From assembly GCF_003330725.1 (NCBI RefSeq), contig NZ_CP030840.1:1860001-1924000 (forward strand): a DNA stretch of 64,000 nt, written 5' to 3'. This stretch comes from Acidisarcina polymorpha. GTDB lineage: Bacteria; Acidobacteriota; Terriglobia; Terriglobales; Acidobacteriaceae. Shown piece by piece: positions 29,482 to 39,040 of the stretch. The notes under the pieces are model-generated. The model was not told the DNA's origin. It saw nothing but the letters and a program-made list of their open reading frames with translations, and made no database searches. Within the stretch, counting starts at the first letter, position 1. Each line of letters starts with the position of its first letter. A program made the position numbers and the translations under genes.

Positions 29482-30666
29482 TCAGATCTTGAGGAAGATG
29501 CGTCGCCGGTAAAGCACCAGCATCGCCAGCCAACAAATCAGGACAATCGTCAAAGAGTAGAGCAGCGAAGCAAAGGCAGCGTCCGGGATGATGTGAAGAA
29601 GTCCTCCGTAGTACCACTGGCTCAAATTCACACCGGGATGGACGTGAATATTTGAAACCACGCCCGGCAGCAGCTCAGAGAAGACGTAGGCCCCAATGGC
29701 GTTCATCCCGAATACCAGCAAAGGCATGAAGCGTTTTGCGCGGGTCTCTGGATCAGCCTTGCCATCAGACCGCTTGCCCCGTACGTCGATAAGCCAGATC
29801 GACAATGCCAACAGCAGCAGGCTCAATCCACCTGCGAAAAGGACAAAAGAGCTGGTCCAGAGCTTTTTGTTGAGCGGAAACCAGAAGTTCCAGACGCCTC
29901 CCAGCAGGACCCCCGTAGCGCCGGCAAGTGCAATCCCTTTCGCCTTCTCTTCAATACTGCGGCTCGTGCGCAGCCACAGCCCGGTCAGCATACCGATCAG
30001 CGCTGTACCTAGAGCCGGTATGGTGCTCAACAATCCTTCGGGATCACGCGTGTGTTCATACAAATGCGAGGGCGAGAAGATCTGCCGGTCGAGCCATGCT
30101 GTCAAGTTGCCGTCGCGATCGAGCAGCGGCACGTCGCGCCCCGGAAGACCATAGCCGGGGACCGGCACAAAGCGCATCAGCAGCCAGTAGCCGGCCAGGG
30201 CCGCCACGAGAAGCGCCAATTTGCTGCGCCAAGCAGGGCTGATGAGATAGAGCGACGCGACCACGAAGTAGCAAATCGCGATTCGCGGCAACACTCCATA
30301 AAACCGCATGGTGTGCAGGTTGAAGAACGGGAAGCTGTTCACCAGCAGCCCAAACAAATAAAGAATGACCGTACGCCGGATCACGTGCAGGAATAAGGAG
30401 CTCTTGGTGGCGCCCCTCGCCAAGCGCGATTCCGTGGAAAACACGGTCGATATCCCCACCAGGAAAAGAAATGTGGGGAAAACCAGGTCGGTTGGGGTAA
30501 ACCCGTTCCACGCAGCATGTTTAAGCGCCCAATAAGCACGTTCGCCATCGCCGTTGTTGTTGACCAGGATCATAAAGGCGAGCGTGAGGCCGCGCAGCAC
30601 ATCGACCGACAACATTCGGGCCGGCTTGGTGGCGACTGGGGCTGAGGGGATAGTCGTTGTGGCCAT
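29482..30666 (-). CDS. NagX/HGSNAT-like membrane acyltransferase
   Basis: Polytopic inner-membrane protein of the DUF5009 / heparan-alpha-glucosaminide N-acetyltransferase-like family, also called NagX in bacterial GlcNAc clusters. Diagnostic start RMLSVDVLRGLTLAFMILVN, then FPTFLFLVGISTVFS and about ten hydrophobic helices, ending in a membrane segment and a short basic tail (YRRRIFLKI). It may transfer an acyl group to amino sugars across the membrane; this is inferred from family relatives. 394 aa is typical. No GlcNAc genes are adjacent. Confidence 0.88.
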   Translation of the reverse strand: MATTTIPSAPVATKPARMLSVDVLRGLTLAFMILVNNNGDGERAYWALKHAAWNGFTPTDLVFPTFLFLVGISTVFSTESRLARGATKSSLFLHVIRRTVILYLFGLLVNSFPFFNLHTMRFYGVLPRIAICYFVVASLYLISPAWRSKLALLVAALAGYWLLMRFVPVPGYGLPGRDVPLLDRDGNLTAWLDRQIFSPSHLYEHTRDPEGLLSTIPALGTALIGMLTGLWLRTSRSIEEKAKGIALAGATGVLLGGVWNFWFPLNKKLWTSSFVLFAGGLSLLLLALSIWLIDVRGKRSDGKADPETRAKRFMPLLVFGMNAIGAYVFSELLPGVVSNIHVHPGVNLSQWYYGGLLHIIPDAAFASLLYSLTIVLICWLAMLVLYRRRIFLKI

Positions 30667-30873
30667 CGTTGCAACTCCGTAAGAGAAATCTAATTTGAGA
30701 GCCCGCTACCTTCCCCCAATTCCGGGGTTTCGGTAAGTATAGCGGGGATTGGTACTTGCCACCGGACAACGGCAGCTGGTACCAGGCATCTAACGGTTGG
30801 AGAACAAGGCCGGTTGCCCATTGATTGGGAGACCGATGGAATCAAAGTTTTAAACAGGGTCCAAGGAGAAAGC

Positions 30874-31245
30874 ATGAAAGCCAAACAACTATCCGTCGGA
30901 ATTCTCGCGGGCGTCGTCGCACTTGCCTGCAGTCCAGCCGTACTCGTGGCGCAGGGACCACCGCCGCCACCGCCCGGCTATCAGGGACCGCCGCCAGGAT
31001 ATGCGCCACAGCCATGGGAAGCGCCTCCTTCCGAATATCAGGAGGTCCAGCAGCGCGGCTTTCACGACGGCGTTGAGGGCGCGAAGAAAGACTACCAAAA
31101 CCACCGCCAGCCGGATGTGAACAACCGTGACGAGTACAGGCATCCAAACGGCGTTCCGAGGCGCGACCGCGAGGCATATCGCGAAGCATTTCAACGCGGA
31201 TATCAGGTTGGAGTTCAACATATCTGGAGCGGCGGCGGGCGCTAG
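30874..31245 (+). CDS. small exported proline-rich protein
   Basis: Unrecognised 123-residue protein. Signal peptide MKAKQLSVGILAGVVALACSPAVLVAQ, a Pro/Gly segment (GPPPPPPGYQGPPPGYAPQP), then a polar domain where RGFHDGVEGAKKD and RGYQVGVQHI frame a charged middle (NNRDEYRHPNGVPRRDREAYREAF), suggesting two related helices. The start is set by AAGGAG 7 nt upstream. Similar short Pro-rich exported proteins are common in acidobacterial genomes without known role. It is divergent from the NagX-like gene. Confidence 0.72.
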   Translation: MKAKQLSVGILAGVVALACSPAVLVAQGPPPPPPGYQGPPPGYAPQPWEAPPSEYQEVQQRGFHDGVEGAKKDYQNHRQPDVNNRDEYRHPNGVPRRDREAYREAFQRGYQVGVQHIWSGGGR

Positions 31246-31797
31246 CCTCCGGGTTCCGTCGATCGCGTAACTTCCATTGCAGCGCTGGCAGCCATCTTTC
31301 CGCTACCAGCGCGGATCGTGTTTCTGGCCTTTTCCGCTCGAGAATCCGTGTCAGATCCGAAGCTTAAGCTCTCCGCGTAAGCTTTGTGCAGTTCGGCGCC
31401 CGAACCATCCCTCGCGCCCCACGCAACTTCATAATATGTCGCCGTCACCGGCGCATTCTATTCTCTAAGCTGTTGGCTAAAGGCAGGTCAGCTAAGCAAA
31501 GGTTGCTCGAACAAGGCAAGCGAAACGAAGGCAGTGACTGTCATATCAGCTGTTTAGCTATCGGCTCATTCGCTAGCCGCTGCTTAGCTGACCGGCTTTT
31601 AGCTCCCGAGACGATAAGCGCGCCTGCTCCCCGACGTGATCCCGAGCGGTTCCCAGAAGAGGAAGACTGGGCCAACAAGGGAATCCGGATCTTTGGGCAC
31701 CTTCGTTACCCGAATAAGGGTTGCGGTTGTAACACTCGGCAGCTACCTTAGTCCAAGGAAGTAGTTCGACCGCTTCGAGCAATCTGTTTGACCTGGA
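31246..31797. other. 552-bp intergenic region with repeat cluster
   Basis: No convincing gene. It lies between two plus-strand exported proteins and contains the second copy of the inverted repeat family (31475-31604). Confidence 0.5.
31475..31604. repeat. second inverted cluster of the AGCTAAA repeat family
   Basis: The 28-nt segment at 31475-31502 (core GCTAAAGGCAGGTCAGCTAA) and the segment at 31577-31604 are complementary at 23 of 28 positions. The loop between them carries further degenerate units such as CAGCTGTTTAGCTATCGGCT. The unit AGCTAAAAGCCGGTCAGC is the same core as at 24.68-24.92 kb, 6.6 kb away. It overlaps no gene. Confidence 0.75.
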
Positions 31798-34050
31798 ATG
31801 CCTCCCTCCCGCCAACAATCCGCGATCCACCGCGCCACCAGTCTGTTGGCTCCATCGCTGCTGGCGATGGCGGGCTGCGCAGGCGTGGTTTCGAACTACG
31901 CGGCAAAGCCGATCAACGAATTATTCTCCCTGAGCGCTTCCACCCAGACGGTGGACACCAATGGACAGGTTCAGCTAAAGGCACTCTACGCCTCGGGTAC
32001 GGCAGCCGCCGTCCATTGGACTTTGACCCGAGGAGAGAACGATGGTGCGATCGGGCAGGGGACGATCGATGCCCGGGGCGTCTATACTCCTCCGGCCTCA
32101 CTGACTCGGGATGGGATTGATGTCGAGATCCAGGCCCAATTAAGGTCAGATCCAACCAAAACCGCGACGGAAGTAATTCACGTAAACCCGGGATTTCTGC
32201 AACCCTTGACCCCTGAAAATTCTGCTCTCCCGCCGGGAGGCTCTCTGCCGGTCAGCGCGCAACTGGCCGAGGTTGGCGGCGGTGACCTGGACTGGAGGCT
32301 CTCCACGGCAGCCAGCGGAGGCCGTCGGCTGGATGCGTCCTTTGGAAGCTTCAGCCAGGAGAGTTGTCAGCACAGCGCCCAGAACTATACCGTTTGCAGC
32401 GCAATTTACACTGCGCCACCTTCCCTGCCGGCAGGCAAGGAAGTGTACGTCGTCGCCACCGTCCACAACACCGACGGCACCGCTGGCTCGCGACAATCCG
32501 TCCACGTGCTGCTGAGTAACTCGGGCATTTCAAGCAGCCCCCTCACCAACCAGTCTGCCCAGACTTCTCTGGTGCAATTGGGATCATCAGGCGGCAACAA
32601 TAATGATGCAGACGCCAGCCAGGACCGCTCCGGAGGCTCATTCATCAACGATTGCTGCGGCGGTACCCTAGGCGCTCTGGTTCGAGACCAGACGGGCAGT
32701 CAATATATTCTCAGCAACAACCACGTGCTCGCGGAGTCGGACCAGGCCAACCAGGGAGATAGCATCGTGCAACCTGGCCTCATCGATGCAAATTGCGATC
32801 AGAATGCCGGCCGGCCGGTGGCTTCTCTTCGGTACGTTGTCCCGCTGGCCTCGTCCCAAACCAATGTGGACGCTGCCCTGGCCGAGGTGAACGCTGGGTC
32901 GGTCGATCCCGGCGGAGCAATCCTGCAGTTCGGCACTCCCGGCAAAGGAACCAACAATAGTATCGATGCCGCGCCTCCTGCTGGCGGTGCCGGGGAGGCG
33001 ATCACGCCCGCACTCCTGGACCCCGGATCCGCTCCGCTCCGGGTGGCCAAAAGCGGCCGTACGACTGGCTTAACCTGCTCCACCATCGAAGCCGTCAATC
33101 TCAGCCTGGAAGTCGACTATTACAAGGACTGCGCCGAAACCCAGCCGTACTACCGGAAGACGTTCGTCCACCAGATTGGCATCGGCGGCAATGGCTTCTC
33201 TGACAGCGGCGACTCCGGCGCACTGGTCGTCGATGCCGGCAACGCGGAGCCTCTCGGCCTCTATTTCGCTGGCGGAACCGATGACCACGGTGGCGGCTTC
33301 AGCGTCGTCAACCCCATCCAGGATGTCCTCTCCGAATTAGGCGCGCACGCCGACCGCCAGTTCAGCATCGTCGGCGGAGCAGAACACCCCATCTCCTGCT
33401 TGAACTACGACGGCCACCCCGTCGAGGAGCAGCCGGTTCCCGAACTCTCGCAAAAGAAAGCCCAGTTCGCAGCCCGCAAGAACGCTTCGACGCTCGTGAA
33501 TCCGGCCACCGGAATACTCGACTTGGCTTCCGGCGCAAGCGCCGACTCCCCTGGAAGCGCTGCGCTGATCGTTTACGTGGATAAAGCCAGAGAGGGAGTC
33601 CAGGTCCCGGCGGTTCTCAATGGATTTCGGACGGTCGTAGTGCCGGCCGATCCAGCAAGCGTCGCAGACGGTACAGCGCCTAAGATCCCGAGCTTGTCTC
33701 CCGGTATTCAGCTCTCGGCCGCAGCACTTCAAGAAGCCTCCACCGTTCAGCAGGCTTACGCGAAACACCTCATGGTCGATCCCGCGATCTTCGGGGTCGG
33801 CGTTACCCAAAGCCGCGATAATCCCGCGGAAGCCGCCTTGCTGGTGCTCGTCGACATCTCCCGCACACCCAGGGCCATGCCGGCCATCATTGGCGGCCTA
33901 CGCACTCGCTATGTCTTCCTTCACCGCTTCCATGTCACCCGCTCCAAATATGCAGGGGCTCCTCATCTTTCCAGTTGCAGCTTGAAGTCATCCTCTTCTA
34001 AAACGGTAGAGTTCCGTCCTGAACAATTACCAGCCCTCGATCTGCACTGA
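31798..34050 (+). CDS. trypsin-like serine protease lipoprotein
   Basis: 750-residue envelope protein. Lipobox LLAMAGC places the lipidated residue at Cys27. Residues about 40-240 form two Ig-like/BIG-type beta domains (SLSASTQTVDTNGQVQLKA). A trypsin-fold domain at about 285-520 carries H309 (LSNNHVLAE), D358 (TNVDAALAEV) and S473 (SGDSGALVVD), with CCGGTLGALVRD at its start, as in plant NAL1-like proteases. The C-terminus (about 525-720) has two copies of a module with ALIVYVDK / ALLVLVDI and VLNGFRT / IIGGLRT, probably regulatory. Proteolysis is predicted from the intact triad; the substrate is unknown. The ribosome-binding site is weak. Confidence 0.85.
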   Translation: MPPSRQQSAIHRATSLLAPSLLAMAGCAGVVSNYAAKPINELFSLSASTQTVDTNGQVQLKALYASGTAAAVHWTLTRGENDGAIGQGTIDARGVYTPPASLTRDGIDVEIQAQLRSDPTKTATEVIHVNPGFLQPLTPENSALPPGGSLPVSAQLAEVGGGDLDWRLSTAASGGRRLDASFGSFSQESCQHSAQNYTVCSAIYTAPPSLPAGKEVYVVATVHNTDGTAGSRQSVHVLLSNSGISSSPLTNQSAQTSLVQLGSSGGNNNDADASQDRSGGSFINDCCGGTLGALVRDQTGSQYILSNNHVLAESDQANQGDSIVQPGLIDANCDQNAGRPVASLRYVVPLASSQTNVDAALAEVNAGSVDPGGAILQFGTPGKGTNNSIDAAPPAGGAGEAITPALLDPGSAPLRVAKSGRTTGLTCSTIEAVNLSLEVDYYKDCAETQPYYRKTFVHQIGIGGNGFSDSGDSGALVVDAGNAEPLGLYFAGGTDDHGGGFSVVNPIQDVLSELGAHADRQFSIVGGAEHPISCLNYDGHPVEEQPVPELSQKKAQFAARKNASTLVNPATGILDLASGASADSPGSAALIVYVDKAREGVQVPAVLNGFRTVVVPADPASVADGTAPKIPSLSPGIQLSAAALQEASTVQQAYAKHLMVDPAIFGVGVTQSRDNPAEAALLVLVDISRTPRAMPAIIGGLRTRYVFLHRFHVTRSKYAGAPHLSSCSLKSSSSKTVEFRPEQLPALDLH

Positions 34051-34348
34051 GCAGCCATTGCTCCACCATTGCTCGCCTGCGCGATTCCGGCTTCAGCAGA
34101 CCGGGTGGGACTTCCTGACCTTCGAGATGGACTTAGAAAGCCTCGATAAGACCGCGTCTGAATGGGCAAAGCCGAAAAGCCGCGCGATGAGCGCGAATAA
34201 AGGCGCCTTTGGCAGCAGAGGAAAGTCTGCCCGACGCAAAGACTTCCGGTCGTTCGCCTTTCAGTCTCTACAGCCCAGAGCCGTGGCCTTTTTAGGAAAA
34301 GCCAGGAACTCCGCGACTTGTATGCACTAGAAACGAACGATGCCGGCA
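34051..34348. other. convergent intergenic region with palindrome
   Basis: About 300 bp between the protease lipoprotein and the convergent histidine kinase. It holds the perfect 12-bp palindrome AAAGGCGCCTTT at 34199-34210. No gene is supported. Confidence 0.45.
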
Positions 34349-36220
34349 TCAACTGACCGAAACCGTCGCCTCTTCTTCCCCGCTCGTGGGTGCGGTTTGA
34401 TCCTGCAACGGCAGGAATACCACGAACACCGTCCCGGACTTGACACTATCCTGACTAGTCCGGCTGCGAACGCGAACCCATCCCCCATGCTTCTGGACGA
34501 TCTCCGCGCTCACCCACAGGCCCAATCCCGTCCCCGTCGCCTCTTTGGTGGTAAAAAACGGTTCAAAGATGCGGCGCTGTACCGCACTGGTCATGCCGTA
34601 ACCAGTATCTGCGACTACTACCCGCACACCGCGAACGGAAGGGTCCTTCGGCGAGCGGGAATACCGGACCCTCAATAGCAAGTGTCCTCGCTGCCGGGGC
34701 ATTGCGTCGAGCGCGTTCCCGATCAGATTCGCAAATAACTGCCGCATCTCTCCCGCAAAGCACAGGAGCTCCACGCCCTTCTGGTACTTTCGCTCGATCA
34801 CCACCTGCTGACCCATCACCTTCCCGCGGTAGAGCGAAAGAACCGACTCGAGAATTTCACCAATATTGGTCACCGTCTGTTTGGTCGACTGGCGATGGAA
34901 GCGCAAGGTCTGCTGCACGATCTCCGACATCCGCGCGACTTCGTGTTGCGCCAGTTCGAGATAAGAAGCCAGCCGTGCGTCGAGTCCCTCGATCCCGCTC
35001 AGCAGATAGAGCAGGTTGGTAATAGCTTCCAAAGGGTTATTGATTTCATGAGCGATCGAAGCGGAAAGCCGCCCCACGGCGGCGAGCTTTTCGGTTCGCC
35101 GCAGGGCGTCTTCGGAGCGCTTGATGGCGGTGGTGTCGACGATCACAGCTCCCACCCAGCGCACCCCGTGGGTTGCCGTTCTCACCGGATAGAGGTTCAC
35201 CAGCCAGGTGGAAAATCGACCATCCTCCGCCTTGATGCCGGCGGTAATTTCAAGGTCCCGGGCCGGCTCGGCGGTACTCAGGACCTGTTGAATGCCACTT
35301 TCCAGAATCTGTCCGGGTGGTCCGGGGAATATCTCGCGCACATTGCGTCCGATGTGCTTTCCCACCGAGAGCTCATTCATATCCGCAAAGAACTGATTCA
35401 TGCGGATAAACCGGCTGTGGCTGTCGAAAAACGCGATACCGATCGGCGCATGCGCAAGCATGGAATCGAGCAGCCCGAGCGTGTCGTTGAGACCGGCGCG
35501 CTGCTCCTCGATGGCGGCGACCATGAGATTGAACGCGAGCGTCAGGTCGGCCACTTCGCTCGATGCGGAAACATCGGGCTCAATGGTCGAGGTATCCACC
35601 GGATCGCGGATGATCCGCCGCGTCGCAGTGAGCAGCCGCGACAGTGGCCGAGTGACGGATCGGGCCAGATACTCGGCAAGCAAAATGCACCCGAGTGCGC
35701 CCACTGCAGCGAAGGCCAATGTGAACTCGAGCTGGGAGTTCATTTCCGTTCGCCGGGAATCCTCATTGGGATAAATCCAGCTTAGGGCCTGAGGTTTGCC
35801 ATCGATGACAACGGGTGAGACCGCCTCCAAGTGGCCTCCTACGTCGAGGATCGAAACAACGTTCGAAACCCCCAAGTATCGCTTCTCGCTCTCGGTCAGC
35901 CGGGATTTGCCATTGAGCGTGGGATCGCTGCTGAGGATGGTTTTCCCGTCCAGGTCCGTGACCTGCACGGCGCTGATGCTCGGCGCCCGCATCATTGCGG
36001 AGATGGTCTTTTGCAGCAGATCGACGCGATTCTCGTTGATCGCATCCTGCGCCAGCAGGGCCAGCATCGTGGATTGATATTCCAGCCGGCGACGTTCCCG
36101 GGTGCTTAGCTCTCTTTGGTGTTCGCGGACGATGAAGAAGGCGAAAACCGCCACTAGCAGCACTTCAAAGATCAGAAGTCCGACAATCAACTGCCCTCGG
36201 ATTGTTCTCGGTCTCAGCAC
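34349..36220 (-). CDS. PAS-domain sensor histidine kinase
   Basis: Membrane sensor kinase of 623 residues: TM1 about 10-30, a periplasmic sensor about 31-165, TM2 about 166-184, HAMP about 185-240, a PAS domain about 250-370 (LLDSMLAHAPIGIAFFDSHS), HisKA with phospho-acceptor His391 (SASIAHEINNPLEAI), and an HATPase_c domain with VVADTGYGMT and TGLGLWVS. It should autophosphorylate in response to an envelope or PAS-bound cue. No response regulator is adjacent: the next minus-strand gene upstream (36304) is a flavoprotein, so the partner is encoded elsewhere. Confidence 0.94.
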   Translation of the reverse strand: MLRPRTIRGQLIVGLLIFEVLLVAVFAFFIVREHQRELSTRERRRLEYQSTMLALLAQDAINENRVDLLQKTISAMMRAPSISAVQVTDLDGKTILSSDPTLNGKSRLTESEKRYLGVSNVVSILDVGGHLEAVSPVVIDGKPQALSWIYPNEDSRRTEMNSQLEFTLAFAAVGALGCILLAEYLARSVTRPLSRLLTATRRIIRDPVDTSTIEPDVSASSEVADLTLAFNLMVAAIEEQRAGLNDTLGLLDSMLAHAPIGIAFFDSHSRFIRMNQFFADMNELSVGKHIGRNVREIFPGPPGQILESGIQQVLSTAEPARDLEITAGIKAEDGRFSTWLVNLYPVRTATHGVRWVGAVIVDTTAIKRSEDALRRTEKLAAVGRLSASIAHEINNPLEAITNLLYLLSGIEGLDARLASYLELAQHEVARMSEIVQQTLRFHRQSTKQTVTNIGEILESVLSLYRGKVMGQQVVIERKYQKGVELLCFAGEMRQLFANLIGNALDAMPRQRGHLLLRVRYSRSPKDPSVRGVRVVVADTGYGMTSAVQRRIFEPFFTTKEATGTGLGLWVSAEIVQKHGGWVRVRSRTSQDSVKSGTVFVVFLPLQDQTAPTSGEEEATVSVS

Positions 36221-36303
36221 TGAGCGAAAGGAAGATTAAAGTCTGCTAATAGAATTGGCCCCGCCGGTCACTTGAACCGTGCTGTTCGTCAATTCTCACA
36301 CAC

Positions 36304-37368
36304 TCATGCCGTGACTAGTTTCCCGCGTTTGGCTTTCAGGTCTTCAGCAATCTGATGGCCATGGAAACGGCCATTCTCGATGAAAATCTCGTAAGTTCGA
36401 TCTCCGGCAACGATAACGCCCGCCAAATAAATGCCAGGCACGTTGCTCTCCAGGCTATGGGGATTGAAAACCGGCTGACGGTCCTTGGCTTCAATCTGCA
36501 CCCCGAGCGAGCCCAGGAAGTCGAAATCGGGATGATATCCCGTCATTGCGAAAACGTACTGATTGGGGATCGTCAGTTCTCCATCGGGGGTAGCTAGCGT
36601 CACCGCATCGAGATCGATGCGCGCCACCGTGGTATGGAAATATGCGGTTACTTCCCCGTTCTTGATTCGGTTCTCAATATCCGGCAGGATCCAGTACTTG
36701 ACGTGAGGTTGGATCGCCGGCCCGCGATGAACCAGAGTGACCCGCGCGCCGTGCCGCCATAGGTCCAGCGCGGCAATCGCGGCTGAGTTTTTGCCCCCGA
36801 TCACCAGCACGTCAAGATCGTAGTAGGGGTGCGGATCATGATAGTAATGAAAGACCTTTGGCAGCTCCTCACCCGGGGCGCCGAGAGGATTGGCAAGGTC
36901 ATAGTAGCCAGTTGAGACGATCAGTTTTCGCGAGCGTAAAGCGCTGCGGCGTCCGAAGCGGTCGACGAGATGAACCTGAAAGTCTCCATCCTTGCCGGAG
37001 ACGCTCTCCACCCGGTGATACTGGCGAATCTCAAGCTGGTAGTGTTCTGCGACTTTACGGTAGTACTCTAGCGCCTCATTGCGGTTCGGTTTTTGATTGG
37101 TGGTCGAGAAGGGGATGTTGCCAATCTCCAGCAACTCTGGCGTCGTGAAGAATGTCATGTTCGATGGATAGTGAAAGAGCGAATTGCAAAGGCAGCCCTT
37201 GTCCACCGATATGGTCCGGAAACCCGCGCGCTGTGCTTCGATGGCGCAGGCCAAGCCGGTCGGTCCGGCGCCAACGACCAGCACATCGTAAAGTCCTTCT
37301 TCCGCTCGAAGACCATGGGCTTGCAAACCGTCCAGATCCGCCGCATTACTCATTCCCTTAGAGCTCAT
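36304..37368 (-). CDS. ypdA: YpdA-family FAD-dependent thiol reductase
   Basis: Flavoprotein of 354 residues related to YpdA, the bacillithiol disulfide (BSSB) reductase of Firmicutes. The FAD-binding motif is VLVVGAGPTGLACAIEA and the NAD(P)H site is VLVIGGKNSAAIAALDLW. YpdA-type hallmarks include VDKGCLCNSLFHYPSNMTFF, YYHDPHPYYD and HPDFDFLGSLG. The single Cys pair CLC sits where YpdA proteins have a conserved Cys. It likely recycles a low-molecular-weight thiol using NADPH; whether this organism makes bacillithiol cannot be told from the window. Met at 37368 or 37353 could be the start. Confidence 0.86.
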   Translation of the reverse strand: MSSKGMSNAADLDGLQAHGLRAEEGLYDVLVVGAGPTGLACAIEAQRAGFRTISVDKGCLCNSLFHYPSNMTFFTTPELLEIGNIPFSTTNQKPNRNEALEYYRKVAEHYQLEIRQYHRVESVSGKDGDFQVHLVDRFGRRSALRSRKLIVSTGYYDLANPLGAPGEELPKVFHYYHDPHPYYDLDVLVIGGKNSAAIAALDLWRHGARVTLVHRGPAIQPHVKYWILPDIENRIKNGEVTAYFHTTVARIDLDAVTLATPDGELTIPNQYVFAMTGYHPDFDFLGSLGVQIEAKDRQPVFNPHSLESNVPGIYLAGVIVAGDRTYEIFIENGRFHGHQIAEDLKAKRGKLVTA

Positions 37369-37525
37369 CCTTTTAGATTAGAGCACTCCGGCTACGAGAG
37401 CCGCATGACGCTTCGACCGAATCCACATTCTTTCTATCATTGGCGGAACTCACTCCATGCATCTCAGAGAACGAGGATCCTTCATGGCGCCAGCCGGCTC
37501 CACCCCTCGCTATACTTGAAAGATC

Positions 37526-39040
37526 ATGACGGCAATACGACAGGAAGACTTCATCCAGAGCGTGGCCGACGCCCTCCAATACATTTCTTATTACCACCCG
37601 GTGGATTACATAACGAATCTCGCGAAGGCCTATGATCGCGAAGAATCTCGCGCGGCCAAGGACGCCATCGGGCAGATCCTGATCAATTCGCGGATGTGCG
37701 CGGAGGGCCACCGACCCATCTGCCAGGACACCGGCATAGTCACCGTCTTCCTGAAGATCGGCATGGATGTGCGCTGGGACGATGCGACCATGACCGTCGA
37801 GGACATGGTGAACGCGGGGGTCCGAATGGCATATCTTCATCCGGACAACAAATTGCGCGCTTCGATCCTCGCCGATCCCGCAGGCAAGCGCAAAAACACC
37901 GGGGACAATACTCCCGCCGTAGTTTCCATCTCGCTGGTCACTGGCACCAAAGTCGACGTAACCGTCGCCGCTAAAGGGGGCGGCTCGGAGGCGAAATCGA
38001 AGTTCGCCATGCTCAACCCCTCCGATTCGATTATCGATTGGGTGCTGAAGACCGTGCCAACCATGGGTGCGGGTTGGTGTCCGCCGGGCATGTTGGGCAT
38101 CGGCATTGGCGGCACCGCGGAAAAAGCGATGTTGATGGCGAAGGAAGCCCTCATGGATCCGATCGACATCACCGAAGTGATCGCCCGCGGACCGTCGACT
38201 TTCCTCGAAGAAATGCGAGTTGAGCTTTATCGCAAGGTGAATGAACTCGGGATTGGCGCCCAGGGCTTGGGCGGATTGACAACCGTTCTCGACGTCAAGA
38301 TACGAGATTATCCTACCCACGCCGCGAACCTGCCTGTGGCGATGATCCCCAACTGCGCGGCCACCCGGCATGCTCATTTTGTACTCGACGGCTCCGGGCC
38401 GGTAGCGCTCGATCCGCCCTCCCTAGAGGATTGGCCAACCCTCGTCCAGGACGTCTCCACTGCCCGGCGGGTTGATCTCGATACCATCTCGCGAGCAGAC
38501 GTCGGCGACTGGAAGCCCGGCGAGGTCCTGCTTCTCAACGGCAAACTACTCACCGGCCGGGACGCCGCTCATAAGCGCATGACCGACATGCTTCGCCGGG
38601 GCGAAAAGCTTCCCGTCGACTTTACGAACCGCTTCATTTATTACGTCGGCCCTGTAGATCCGGTGCGCGAGGAGGTCGTCGGGCCTGCCGGGCCAACCAC
38701 CGCCACCCGTATGGATCAATTCACTCGCCAGATGCTCGAAGAGACCGCCCTGCTGGGCATGATCGGCAAGGCTGAGCGTGGGCCAGCGGCCATCGAAGCT
38801 ATCCGCGACCACAAGGCTGTCTACTTGATGGCTGTCGGGGGAGCGGCCTATTTGGTCTCGAAAGCCATCAAGGCTTCCCGGGTACTCGCCTTCGAAGACC
38901 TGGGCATGGAGGCCATCTACGAATTCGAGGTGAAAGACATGCCGGTGACCGTCGCCGTCGACTCGAAAGGGACCTCCGTTCACCAGACCGGCCCCAGGGA
39001 ATGGCAAGCCAGGATAGCCGGCATTCCTATCCTCAATTAG
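37526..39040 (+). CDS. fumA: fumarate hydratase class I (4Fe-4S)
   Basis: TCA-cycle enzyme hydrating fumarate to L-malate through an oxygen-sensitive [4Fe-4S] cluster. The three ligand cysteines are seen at C66 (HRPICQDTGIV), C185 (GAGWCPPGML) and C277 (MIPNCAATRH), with spacings close to characterised class I fumarases. 504 residues covers both alpha and beta parts in one chain. The C-terminal half has GPTTATRMDQFTRQML and KASRVLAFEDLGMEAIYEF. It is isolated from other TCA genes and divergent from ypdA. Tartrate dehydratase is a less likely alternative. Confidence 0.94.
   Translation: MTAIRQEDFIQSVADALQYISYYHPVDYITNLAKAYDREESRAAKDAIGQILINSRMCAEGHRPICQDTGIVTVFLKIGMDVRWDDATMTVEDMVNAGVRMAYLHPDNKLRASILADPAGKRKNTGDNTPAVVSISLVTGTKVDVTVAAKGGGSEAKSKFAMLNPSDSIIDWVLKTVPTMGAGWCPPGMLGIGIGGTAEKAMLMAKEALMDPIDITEVIARGPSTFLEEMRVELYRKVNELGIGAQGLGGLTTVLDVKIRDYPTHAANLPVAMIPNCAATRHAHFVLDGSGPVALDPPSLEDWPTLVQDVSTARRVDLDTISRADVGDWKPGEVLLLNGKLLTGRDAAHKRMTDMLRRGEKLPVDFTNRFIYYVGPVDPVREEVVGPAGPTTATRMDQFTRQMLEETALLGMIGKAERGPAAIEAIRDHKAVYLMAVGGAAYLVSKAIKASRVLAFEDLGMEAIYEFEVKDMPVTVAVDSKGTSVHQTGPREWQARIAGIPILN

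Noticed and set aside
30750-30784. bulged TGGTAC/GTACCA hairpin between divergent genes
   Set aside because: Only 6 plus 4 pairs with an internal loop; too weak to call a riboswitch or operator.
34199-34210. 12-bp palindrome AAAGGCGCCTTT
   Set aside because: Single short palindrome in a convergent gap without a nearby promoter; not enough to call an operator.
37373-38377. 334-codon open frame on the minus strand
   Set aside because: Antisense to the fumarase gene, which has all three cluster cysteines.
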